This document shows, piece by piece, positions 44,636 to 55,306 of a stretch of 64,000 nucleotides of DNA (the first letter of the stretch is position 1; every line of letters starts with the position of its first letter). Where the stretch lies: positions 177,407,240 to 177,471,239 of the forward strand of contig CM043944.1 in NCBI GenBank assembly GCA_014529385.2, written 5' to 3'. The DNA is from Adiantum capillus-veneris. Lineage: Eukaryota; Streptophyta; Polypodiopsida; Polypodiales; Pteridaceae. Below the pieces are notes generated by a model. It was not told the origin of the DNA and did not search any database. It was given only the letters and a program-made list of their open reading frames with translations. The translations under genes were made by a program, and so were the position numbers.

Positions 44636-44938
44636 TGTTTTGGAGAGGTTAGTGTAGATCTAGAGAGAGAAGCTATTGCACAATACAATAGGGTATAATT
44701 GCAAGTGATGAAACTTACATTTTATCCAGAAGAATGTGCCTCTATATAGGCTTATACAAAAGAGACATCCTTTTGACACATGAGCACAAGATGTGGTTGC
44801 CTATGCACAAACACAAGTGTATTTTATTTACACATGGTTGGTAAGGGTTTCTTCACATGGGTTATTGACACATGACACTTTTGTAGGTGGAAGAGATTGT
44901 TCACACAAGAGATGCAACAAAACCTCGCATCCCAAAAA
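44636..44938 (-). repeat. LTR of copia 3, minus copy
   Basis: ~303 bp. In element orientation it starts near TTTTGGGATGCGAGG, has CCTATATAGAGG as a TATA candidate and ends CCTCTCCAAAACA. Its front part matches 46816-46893 inverted. Confidence 0.55.
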
Positions 44939-45323
44939 TCCTCCACTACGTGAGTTTTGGTTTGCATATCACTCACATAATCCTCCCCTCAAAACACACT
45001 AGGGTGAGGTACACAATTCATAATACTCCCTTTGAACACAAAGTTGCCTCCCCTAGACACAAAGAACGTAGGCATACAAAACATCAGGGTGTAGGCACAC
45101 ACAAGCCTCCCCTGGCACGAATAGAAAGTAGGGTACAACTGAGAGAATTCTCACAATATATCATCATAAACCAGGCCAGTATTTTTGTGGTTAGCTTTGT
45201 TAGAATCTTCAAAGATGACAAGGTTGATTTTTGCTTTTGTTTGATCGTTGCAATGCTCTTTGTGATTGGTAACTTGTGAAGATTTATTGTTGAGTCTGCA
45301 ATACTTTGTAGCACAGTTGTTTT
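44939..45323 (-). other. Copia 3 3' internal region, minus copy
   Basis: Homologous in reverse complement to 46431-46815. Contains several GGGGAGG purine runs (read on minus) like those before the LTR at 46816. A 130-codon plus-strand frame across it also appears in the inverted copy, but it is antisense to the element and I treat it as accidental. Confidence 0.5.
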
Positions 45324-46037
45324 TGCCACAAATGCGTCAAGGGTTGATTTCATAGCAATCCTTTGAAAGGTGGTTTTTTTGCAAGAGTGTGTGCATTTTA
45401 AGTTCCTTTTATGATTGCGGTTGTAGCCGTTGGATGAGATCACATAAGCACAATTTGATTGTTGTTAACTGCCTTGAAGTTTCTTTTTGTGCTCTTGAAG
45501 AGAGTTTATCACATCTTCTATTTTGGGTATTGGTTCTTTCTCTTTAAGAACTATTATAATTTTGCCAAAATCTGCATCTGGTACTGCTTTGAGAAGCACA
45601 ACAATTTGGTCTTCATTATCTACAGGGCATTTTATATATGTCAGTTGTGTGCAAATATCTTTGAGCCTAGTGACTAGAGATGACACATCTTCTCCAGGCT
45701 CCATAAACAATCCATAAAGTTGCATTTTTTATGCAGTTTTAGAATTCTTGGAAATAGCATCAAAACGATTCTCTAAGGTTATCTATGCTTCATGTGCAGT
45801 GGTGCAATCCTCTAAATAATGCACAAAGTTGTTGTGAAGAGATGTGAGAAAAATTCCGAGTGCTTCCTCATCTTTAGTTGCAATTTTGGCTAAGTGTTGT
45901 TGTGTTTCAACTCTATCATCGTCACTTACTTACTTAATGACATACCATAATTGTTTCCACATTAAGTAGCCTTTAGTTTTTACTTTCCACATGTGAAAGC
46001 CATGGCCGTTGAATTTGTTGATCCACTTTTCTACCAT
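45324..46037 (-). pseudogene. gag: Copia 3 gag
   Basis: Starts at ATG 46037 (MVEKWINKFNGHGFHMWKV), the usual copia gag opening. It runs through HLAKIATKDEEALGIFLTSL and, after TAG (HEA*ITLENRF) and TAA stops, LYGLFMEPGEDVSSLVTRLK, IKCPVDNEDQIVVLLKAVPD and PIPKIEDVINSLQEHKKKL. A degraded zinc-knuckle trace lies near 45390. It is followed directly by the 3' region and LTR, so protease, integrase and RT are deleted: a gag-only, non-autonomous derivative. Confidence 0.82.
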
Positions 46038-46430
46038 GATGATGCACTGTTGTGTGCGGTGAGAGGAAGGTCTTACCCATGTTTATGGTAGTTTCTAGTC
46101 CTCGTGCAAATGTGTATACTGATATGCAGTAAGATACAATTATTTAATTAAGTGTAAAGTCATTTTCCACTACGATGGAACACCTCTTCACAAAATATGA
46201 TAAAGTAGTTTAGGCTCGGGACGTCAGGAAGCTTGGATACATTGGGTGTGCTTGGCATTGACACTCTTGATGTGAAGTTTGAAAGACCAAATGTGAAGTC
46301 ACTCTTTTTTAAGTACCTGCACTTCACAAATGGTAGAGACTTTGGAAGGTGAAATGCTTCTAATATTTGAAATATTTTAAAATGTCTTTGTGAATCCTTA
46401 GATATGAACACGTAAGGTTAACAAGTGTGA
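46038..46430. other. Leader-like AT-rich stretch of copia 3
   Basis: Only one weak 83-codon minus frame; no gene recognised. Confidence 0.3.
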
Positions 46431-46893
46431 ATGGCAAAAACAACCATGCTACAAAGTATTTCAGACTTGACAATAAATCTTCATAGCTTACCAATCACAA
46501 AGAGAATTTCAAAGATTAAACAGAAGCAAAAATCAACCTTGCCATCTCCGGATATTGTGACAAAAATAATGACAACGATATTAGCTTGGTTTATGATGAT
46601 GTATTGTGAGCATTCTCTCAATTGTACCTTACCCTCTATTTGTGCCAAGGCATGTGTGCCTATACCCTGATGTTTTGCATGCCTACACCCTCTGTGTCTA
46701 GGGCAGACAACTTTGTGTTCAAGGGGAGGATTGTGAATTGTGTGCCTCACCCTAGTGTGTTTTGAGGGGAGGATTGTGTGAGTGATATGCAACCAAAACC
46801 CACATAGGGGAGGATTGTTTGGATGCCAGGTTTTGTTGCATCTCTTGTGTAGAAAATCTCTCCACCTATAAAAGTGTCATGTGTCAATTACCC
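46431..46893 (+). repeat. Copia 3 3' region and LTR start, plus copy (inverted to 44853-45323)
   Basis: Three GGGGAGGATTG runs (near 46723, 46764 and 46807) precede the LTR start TGTTTGGATGCC at 46816. A TATAAAA box is at 46867-46873. Homology with the minus copy ends near 46893. Confidence 0.6.
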
Positions 46894-48139
46894 ATGTGTT
46901 GTCTTGTGAGCTGAAAAAAACTCGACATTTTTTTGGAATATTAATTCCATCTTTAACCTTGTCCTTGCACAACATTTCACAACCTAAACTATGTAAAAAA
47001 ACGGGTCCTGTTTTTGGTTGTTTTTCAACTTTTTGTAACTATACCACTCTAGAATTTATTTTTGTGAGGTCTATAATGCTAGAGAACTATATTTAGTAGT
47101 CCTCAACATGTCCTGATGCTTCTAGGGAGAAATAAATATTAAAGTTGTAAGCTATGACCAAATTACAAAAATTGACAAATACTGTTTTTTAGCCAATTTT
47201 AGCTCTTTTATGATTTTTTTGGTGGATTTCATGATATCCAAATGCATTTTTATTTTCTATGTCGCATATTGTAACATAAAGCTAATATTCCTTGAGTTTT
47301 GGGGCACCTAATACCCTATTTTGCATAGTACACAACGATGGTTGATTTTTTCAATTATAAAAGAAAACAAAACATTCTAGTATATCAAGTATAGCTTTTT
47401 CAATATTGTTAGTTTCTTGTGACAACTACATGCATTTTGTAGGTAGTAACCATATCTAGTCATAAGGATCAAATTTGGCTAGATATTGAATAGTTTCTAT
47501 GGGATTCTACAACTCATAATGTTGAACCCAGTTTTTTCATGTTTGCTGTATTTAGGAAACATGTTTTTTCATGTTTGCTGTATTTAGCACTTCATCTTTG
47601 TCCCCAAGATTCCCCTTGGTAAGAGATGTATTATTCTTTTGACATGGTCCATGGATCCTTATGAACATAAAGGACAATAGAGAACTAAGGAAACATGCAT
47701 ATATTATTTGTATTGAGCGTGGCTAGAGAAACTTTGATGATAGGTTTGCAGAATGGTAAAAATTCAACTTTTTTGTACCTATTTATTTTGGAAAAACAAA
47801 AAATAGTGAGTGAGAAGAAATCATATGTTCTGATCACCAACCCATTGAAGTTAACTAGGGAATTTATCTCAAGTCCTACAAAAATCCCTAATCTTATTTT
47901 TATGCAACAAAACGTAAGAAATGACTGTTTTGATGAAAATGCACTGGTCCATCAACTTTGGAGGCTTGCTGTGACCAAAAGATGAGAAATTTTACAAGTT
48001 TATTATTTTTTCCATGTGTAGTAGGCCTTGAACTATAACCTCATGAAAGGATTTTACAAAATGAGTGGATCTACTATGGTTTTGGAGGTTGTTTTCAAAA
48101 CCCTGAAAGGACACTTTTATGTCCTGTTAGGTTACCAAC
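46894..48139. other. AT-rich non-coding stretch
   Basis: No gene recognised. Contains a ~32-bp tandem duplication of CATGTTTTTTCATGTTTGCT near 47535-47600. Confidence 0.4.
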
Positions 48140-48259
48140 CTAGTGTTAAAGAGAAAGACCCAATCCCCAAAATAGAAGATGTGATCAAATCTCTTCAAGA
48201 AAACAAAAAGAAACTCAAAGGCAGTCAAGAGCAGTCAAATGGTGCTGATGTGGTCTCAT
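48140..48259 (+). pseudogene. gag: Copia 3 gag fragment, plus copy
   Basis: VKEKDPIPKIEDVIKSLQEN, then KKLKGSQEQSNGADV, closely matching the minus-strand gag near 45465-45560. It is cut at 48259 by the F1-B LTR. Confidence 0.75.
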
Positions 48260-49173
48260 TGTGGGACGGGTGTCTAACCTCACTCCTATCTTATTGTTGC
48301 AGACATCACGAGAACCACGAACATAATTGTCAATCCATGGGACAAAGCTGACTTGACTAGTTCATAGAGGCTATAAGAGGTTGTGATTCTCTTGGAAAAC
48401 AACAGACAACTCACATCTAACTTAAGCTACACTCAAATGACCGGAATTACCAAAAGCTAGTCGCTAATTGATAAACAAATCACGATCGTTACAGCTTCAA
48501 ACGACATTCAAAAGTTATGATATTTCTAGTACATGTCTATAAGTCCTAAGCACACAAGATTATGGTCTCAAATCTCACTTTTAGTCAAGTGCAAAAATCG
48601 CGATTATTAACAGCAGTGAGTTTTTGACCTAGTTGTTTTCGACCCAGTATGCATCTAAATGCTTCGCAATGATGCCCCAATACCCCACATATACTTATTT
48701 TATGATTTTCTGAATAAATTCCTACTTATGATGAAATTGGCCCGCGGGTCAATGACGTCAAAAGCTACGGATTACCATGAAATGTTTACCTCAATGCGTA
48801 GACCTCTTACTTGTGGTTGCAACGCAATAGACGGCACTGCAATGTGACAATTGGGGAGGGTCTAGAACGAGTAATAAAGAGAGAAGTGAGCACCATTAGC
48901 TCACGCTATGTTCTACTATCCAAAAACTTACATAATACTTACAGAAATTGGCTTTTATACCTTAGCCAAGGTTTCTATGGTCAAAACTAATAATTTGGGA
49001 GCTCTCACTAAACATAGGTTGATACAATCCGGAAGCTTGTAGCCCCAGCTCATCAATTACACTATTTATTTGGAAAGTAGGAGTTATGAAATTCCCAATT
49101 TATCAAAATAATAAGTGTTTTTACAATAAAAGCTCCAAAAAATGTTTTTCAAGGAGTTAGCTTGCTGCTAACA
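48260..49173 (-). repeat. 3' LTR of F1-B
   Basis: 914 bp; TGTTAGCAGCAAGCTAAC start at 49173 after GGAGGGGGGCA, end ...CGTCCCACA at 48260. Homologous to 22207-23126. Left flank CTCAT lies in the copia 3 gag. Confidence 0.85.
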
Positions 49174-50111
49174 TGCCCCCCTCCTCGACTGTGTTTTCCC
49201 TTGACACAGGTCCGTGGACTGAAGTAGTGTTTGGGTTGATGGTTGGAGAGGCAGTCTTTAAGCATATGTAGGGCTCTTCAATATTTAATTCGTCTTTCTT
49301 TGTCAACAACTTGCAAAAATTGCACGATGACTTTGTTTTTAAGCTCAATGACTGAATAGCCAACAAGCCTTGATGTAAGATTGCTGATCACTGGCCCAAA
49401 TATCTTCATCTGCCATGTGAAGAAACCTGTATAGAATGCCTCTTCAAATGCCAACATATTGCTAGATGGCAGAAACATACATCAAATGTAGAAGTCATAG
49501 AGGAATTCTTTTGAAGGCTGTCCACTTAAATCATAACATAGACCTTTGTCGCCTTCGAGGAAAGACATCGATGGTGCTCCTGCTTGCTCATGCTCTTGAA
49601 AAGCTTGAATGCAAGTGAGGATCATTCTGTAGATCTTATGAAGCATTGCACATGAGAGGTCAGGGAGGCTCTTAAAGAAGTTCATGATGTCCATTAGGGT
49701 TTTCACCATGTATTCTTTCGTTGCTAGTCCTTGCTCTCGAGCTAGTGGTCTTGGGTAATTTAACCATGTTGGAATCGTCTTCTTCAATGCATCATGTGCC
49801 TACCATGTCCTTACCCTTGGTATAGGATAGAATGTACGATCCTTCTATATGGCTCTAGGTGCTCTTGCGAATAGAATTAGGTATCTAGAGTTCTTTTTCA
49901 ACCAATTCTTTCTCCATTTGGGGTGGATATCCTCTAAGCCTTCTGCCTGCATATCCTTGTAAAAGTCCTCATTTTTAGCTCTTTCATCTGCCCTTGAAGA
50001 TCTTCAATGACATTCATCCTGTCTTCTAGCTCTCTTTGTAGAGAATCAATCACTGCTCCAGCTCTTTCGCCTTTGCATTGCGACTAAGTGCTGTTGTTCT
50101 CATCTTGTTTG
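49174..50111 (-). pseudogene. F1-B internal ORF, C-terminal part
   Basis: Best-preserved copy of the F1 C-terminal domain: 49787-49482 is open (IPTWLNYPRPLAREQGLATK, IMNFFKSLPDLSCAMLHKIY, MSFLEGDKGLCYDLSGQPSK). After a stop at 49482 it continues with SSNMLAFEEAFYTGFFTWQM and ELKNKVIVQFLQVVDKERRI. The coiled-coil text at 50000-50100 (AKAKELEQ) is cut by the F1-A LTR at 50112, so A inserted into B. Function unknown. Confidence 0.65.
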
Positions 50112-51030
50112 TGTGGGACTCATGGCTAACCTCACCATCCTATCTTATTGCAATAATAGCGAGAACCACGATTAATTTGTCAATCCATGGGATGAAGGTG
50201 ACTCGACTAGTGCATAGAGGCTACAAGAGGTTGTCAATCTCTCGGAAAACAACTAACAACTCGCATCTAACTCAAGCTACACTCAAGTGAGTGAAATCAT
50301 CAAAAGCCAATCGCTCATCGGCAAACAAATCACATCCGTTATAGCATCAAATGACATCCAAACGTAATGAAACTTCTAGGATAAGTTTCTTAGACCTAAG
50401 CATACATGCTTATGGTCTCAAACCCTACTTTAGTCATGTTCCAAAATCACGATTATTAACAGCAATGCATTTTTGACCTAGTCTTTTTTGACCAAGAATG
50501 CACCTAAATACTTAGCAATGATGCCCCAATACCCCACCTATACTTAGTTTTTGATTTGAAAAAGTGAATTCTTAGCTATGATGAAATTAGGCCGCAGGTC
50601 GACGATGCCAAAAGCTAAGAAATAATGTGAACTTCTTACATCAATGCGTAGAGCTCTTACCTACGGTTGCAATGCAACAAACGCGACTGCAATGTGACAA
50701 CCGTGGACGGAGTAGGAAGCGTGTGAAGGAGAGGAGTGCGCGTTGTTAGCTCACGTTGTGTATTTTTTATCCAAAACCTTATAAAATACTTACAAAAATT
50801 GGCTTTTATACCTTAGCCAAGGTTTTTGGGTGGTCAAAACTAACAATCCGGAGTTCTATCAAAGCTAAGAAATGACTGCCTGATACAATCTGGAAGCTTG
50901 TAGCCTGACTCATTAATTATAGAATTTATCCGAGAAAATAGGAGTTACAATATTCTCGATTTATCAAAATAATAAATGTTTTACAAAGAGAACTCCAAAA
51001 AATGGCATCAGACTTAGCTTACTGCTAACA
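50112..51030 (-). repeat. 3' LTR of F1-A
   Basis: 919 bp, TGTTAGCAGTAAGCTAAG at 51030 after GGAGGGGGGAA, ending ...AGTCCCACA at 50112. Homologous to the other two F1 LTRs. Confidence 0.85.
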
Positions 51031-54000
51031 TTCCCCCCTCCTCGCCTGTGTTGTCCCTTGACACAACTTTATGGGTTGAAACAGTCCTCGGGTTGACGGC
51101 TGGCAAGGAGGTCTTTAAGTGCATTCAGTGCCTTTCGGTATCTAATTTTTCTTTCTTTGTCTGGAACTTGCAGAAATTGCATGGTCACTCTATTCTTCAG
51201 CTCCACCGCTCAATAGACTACAAATCTGGATGTGAGGTTTCTAATCACTAGCGCAAAGATCTTTGTTCGCCAAGTGAAGAATCCAGTGTAGAAATCTTCC
51301 TCAAATGCCAACATATTATGCGATGCCAAGAACTTCTTTGGAAGCCATAGATTACTTCTTTGGAAGGCTCACTACTTATTTTATAGCATAACCCCTTATT
51401 TCCCTTGAGGAATGACATCCACGGGGTGACTGCTTGCTCTGGCTCATGAAATACTTCAATACAAGTGATTACCATTCGGCATATTTTATATAGCATGGCC
51501 CAGGAGAGATCTAGTAGACTCTTGAAGAAAGACATGGCACCCGTTAGGTTTTTCACCATGTATTCCTCTGTTGCTTATCCTTTGTCTGGACCTGGCAATC
51601 GTGGGTAATTCAGCCAGGTTGGACACTTCTTTGTCAGTGCCTTATGCTCTTGCCATGTCCTTACTCTGGTTACAGGACAAAATGTTGGATCTCTTTGAAG
51701 GGATGCAGGTGCTCTTGTGAAAAAAATCAAATACCAAGGATTCTTGTTCAGCCAGCTTAACCTCCACTTTGGGTGGTCTTTATCTGTACCATCTTCTTGC
51801 ATGTCTTTGTACAGCCTCTCTTTTACCTGTAGTTGTTCTAGTTTTATAAGAGGGTATGGCAGGGATTGCTAATTCCATTGCACATTGATCTGATTGGGAG
51901 TGAGTTGAGTGACATTGACAAAGTGTAGAGCTCTCCACTCCAATATCCGTTGCGGATTTCCATTGCTCATCCACCTCTTGGATGATCTTCTCTTTTAGTG
52001 TGTCCTCCTTAGTTTTTGATAGCTAGGACATAGGCATCATGTCTGCATCTGTGATGTTAATCTGAAAATACTCTATGCCACTCGGCTCTGCCGTGGACTA
52101 TGTTTCCAACTCAGCCAATGAGACCAAGGGTATGTCTATCTGCGGCGGCTCTAAAGTGTCTGCCTCTTCTTGCGTATCCGGCCTTCCTTCCCTCACGAGC
52201 TGGTTAACTCTCTTGAGCTCAGCTATTTCTTTAAGGAGCTCTTCTTCTCTCTAGACCCGCATCAAAGCTAGGTCCCTGCGTTGTGATTGCTCCAGCTTTA
52301 ATTCTAACTCAAGGTCCTTGTTCTTCTTTTCTAGTGCCTTGTATACTTCATCAGTCCCCTTGATCCAGGCCACGGCTAGATTTTATCTTATTTGCCGTAA
52401 GAAGATTTCTTGATCAATGATTCGTTGTTTAGAGTATTGTAAAGAGGCATTTGCAACATCCAATTTCACTTGAGTTTTTTGAGTTGATAGGGATGTCGTA
52501 ATAAGTTCATTTGTAACTTCTGTCAGCTGCTCGTCTTTTGCTTTGCAAGCATCGGATAACTTGGTGAGAAAATCACCTAACTCCTCCATTTCTTTCTTCT
52601 GTCTATCTCTAGCTAGTTGATGTTGTTCAGCTTTTGCTTTCGTCTCCTACACTTGCCTCTGAAGATCGGTGATGACAGTCATCCTGTCTTCTAACTCTCC
52701 TTAGAGAGCGTCAATCACCATCTTGATCTCTTTAGCCTTGATACTACGGGTAAGTGCTGCTAATCGGAGTTTCTCCGTTATATTTTGCATCTACTTTGCA
52801 TATTTTTTTACTTGCAATATGACCTCATCATTTGACTGCCAATCCTCCTGTCTTGCCATATGAGTGGATGTGATTGCAACCTCATGTGTGTCTTTCTACT
52901 GCGTTAGCTGCTGGTTCTTCTTGCGTGGAGGTAGAGGGTTGGTATTTTTGTTTGTCATCCTGAGGCCTTGTGGATGCCTCTATTGTTTCTTGCTGTGTGG
53001 AACTAAAGGGTGATGGCCAAGACTATGTAGTCTCTCCACGTGCAGGGCTCACTTCCTTCTTTGATTCAGGTTCTTTATGTTGTTGTTGCTTTTGTATAGC
53101 AGTGACCTCTTGTTCTGGCACTGCTTCTTTATCTTTTTCTTTGTCTTGCTGGTCCGCCTCTTGTGCAGATTCCGTTTTTTTGGTGGAATCACATTCTTTG
53201 GCTTTCTCTTCTTGAGGTGATGGTGGTGGGCTTGGCATGGGATGGTCCTGTTGTTTTGTAGGTGGTGAGGTGGGTTTGGGAGACTCGCATCCTTGTTCTT
53301 GGGCTTATTCCCTTGTCATTTCTTCAACTCGTCTCTGTTCCTCTGCCTCTTTGGCTTTTCTAGCCTCTTCTTTGCTTCTTTCAGCTTGAGGGCTTCAGCT
53401 TCTTGGTAAATTTTCTCCAAAATCATTGTGGGGTCTTCAGCCTCTTTTCTTGTGTAATGCTTCGTTCTTGGGCCTTCAAGTCCGCTCAACACTCATTTCT
53501 TTGGGTCCTTCCCTTGTGCTTGTTGGTTGCACTGGTAGGCGTTTTTTTCTCTTTCAAAACGAGCTTGTTTTTGCGCGGGCTCTTCTTGGTGGGGCGGCAA
53601 CAAATTTTCTCTTCATTTCTTCTCTTCTCGCTCTCTTCTCCTCGTTATTAGAGCTCTCACCGCTGTGCCTTTCCGATGAGCTGTCAGCTGATTCTTCATT
53701 GGATTTATAAGATCTTTTTTCTTGACCTTATAGCTCTTAAATGGCCGTGTTGCCAATATCGAGGTGTTTTGGTCAGGGGCAAGTGGTAGATTGTCGTCCA
53801 TGCTGATGGCATGGTATGCTATCCTCGTCAAGACTTTTGGTGCACCCAAGTAAGTGATCTTGCCTTCTTTCTTGGTGCCCTTCAAGGTGGTCAGGACATA
53901 TTGCACATGGTCCACTGGTTTCCTGTTTGTTGACTTTAGAACTTGGGTAAATGTGGTGGCAACCGCGTGATTTAGTGTAGTGTACCTTGGTGGCCTTTTT

Positions 54001-54362
54001 GCCAAGAAATGGAAGTGTTGATGGTATAATCGGGCTGGCTCTGCCACTTGTTTGTGAATCAAATCTGCAAAGGTAGCTGCAGCGGTCTCCTTGGTGAAGG
54101 TGCCTACTATTTTCCTGTCCATTGCTCTCATGGTCATTCCCTTTGTAGGCAGCCTGAGTGTTTTTGCCACTATATCTTTTGTTATAACCACTTTGACCTT
54201 GTTTCTGTGAGTGTCAGATATTTGTGCGGTTCCATCTTCTTTAATTGTGGATAGAAGCTCTTAAGCTTTTTGAAAATCCACTCTGCAAGGCTCTTGTTCA
54301 TAGAAGTCTTTGAATCCCAACCTGGGGCTGGCTTCTTTTGTCTTTGGCTTCAGGGAAACATC
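51031..54362 (-). pseudogene. F1-A internal ORF, near full length but 5'-truncated
   Basis: Minus order from 54300: KVVITKDIVAKTLRLP and the globular domain with FTKETAAATFADLIHKQ and ARLYHQHFHFLAKRPPRYTT, in a clean 192-codon frame (54191-53613). Then a Lys/Glu/Pro/Ser-rich linker (53600-52900), a long coiled coil (52800-52200: LSDACKAKDEQLTEVTNELI and similar), EVDEQWKSATDIG, and the C-terminal domain (51975-51100). Gln codons and TAG alternate with F1-C at equal positions. The 5' part beyond 54362 is separated by gypsy 2. No polymerase or integrase is found. A structural or packaging role is possible but unproven. Confidence 0.65.
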
Positions 54363-55286
54363 TGTTAGAAGCTAGATACACCCCATGGAGACTAACTACT
54401 CGGAGGATTATAATTTTTTGTAATTATTTATTTATTGAGGAAACCTGATTTTTCACCTTGTAAATATTGGGACTTACAGAAATTTCCTGATTGTATCCCA
54501 GTTTTGATAGATAGATGGAGTAGTTGGTTGATTTTGGAACTTTAGGGTTTGAGAATTGTAAGGTATATATACCACTTTTTGACCTTAATGAAAAACCTTT
54601 TGTCATTTTTAAAACAAGTTTTGAAGTCTGTGAGTGAGTGTAATGTGTACGAGAGAGAGTGTGAGCTTCATCTTGATGCTACGTGTGTACCGGTGGTCAG
54701 AATCGAGTGCGGAGAAGTGCAACGTGTTGCCCATGACGAGAGCTATGCACCGATACCTACATTGTGCACGTACGGTCCGGTTTTGCGATCTCCTTTTACG
54801 AGCTTCATCTGGTGATTGAGTGAGCATACGTTGTCCGATTTTTCATTGCAGCGCATTCACATTGAGTAGAACTACACATTAGGCACTTTAGATTTTGAAA
54901 ACAAAGACCTGCAAATTTCGGCCAGACATCCTACGTGATTTTGCACCGGGTGTTTTGGGTTGGGGTTTTGGTTCATAGACCTTAGGGAGAGAAACCTATT
55001 GGTATTAGTAGGGTCTCCTTCAAGTTCTATGGTGTTTCGAGATTGTTTGATGGGTGTTCAGCTCTAGACAGCATTGTAGGAAGTTTCCTCTTATGCACTC
55101 TTAAAGACTGTGACTTAGACAATTGGTAGAGACCTATGTAGGAATTAGTTAGGAGTCGGTCGAGTGTAGGTTGACATATTATGCTTGCTTCCACGTGCCT
55201 GCGGGTCGAGCTTTGTCCTTAGCTGAAATTATATGTTAGGTGAGTTCTCGCTGTGCTGACGTCCGTCGCGGAGTATCCATCCAACA
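54363..55286 (+). repeat. 5' LTR of gypsy 2
   Basis: TGTTAGAAGC ... CATCCAACA, 924 bp, immediately followed by the primer site. GGTATATATACC (near 54561) is a TATA candidate. It holds one half-site (AGACATCCTACGTG, ~54924) of the leader palindrome. The partner LTR is not in the window. Confidence 0.75.
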
Positions 55287-55287
55287 T

Positions 55288-55306
55288 TGGCGCCGCTGCC
55301 GGGGAC
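55288..55306 (+). promoter_or_regulatory. Primer-binding site of gypsy 2
   Basis: TGGCGCCGCTGCCGGGGAC matches the TGGCGCC...GCCGGGGA class common to plant Tat/Athila gypsy elements, one base after the LTR. Confidence 0.88.

Noticed and set aside
44887-45279. 130-codon plus ORF also conserved at 46481-46792 (minus)
   Set aside because: It is antisense to the copia 3 element and conserved because the DNA is duplicated; no recognisable domain. Kept as low-probability only.
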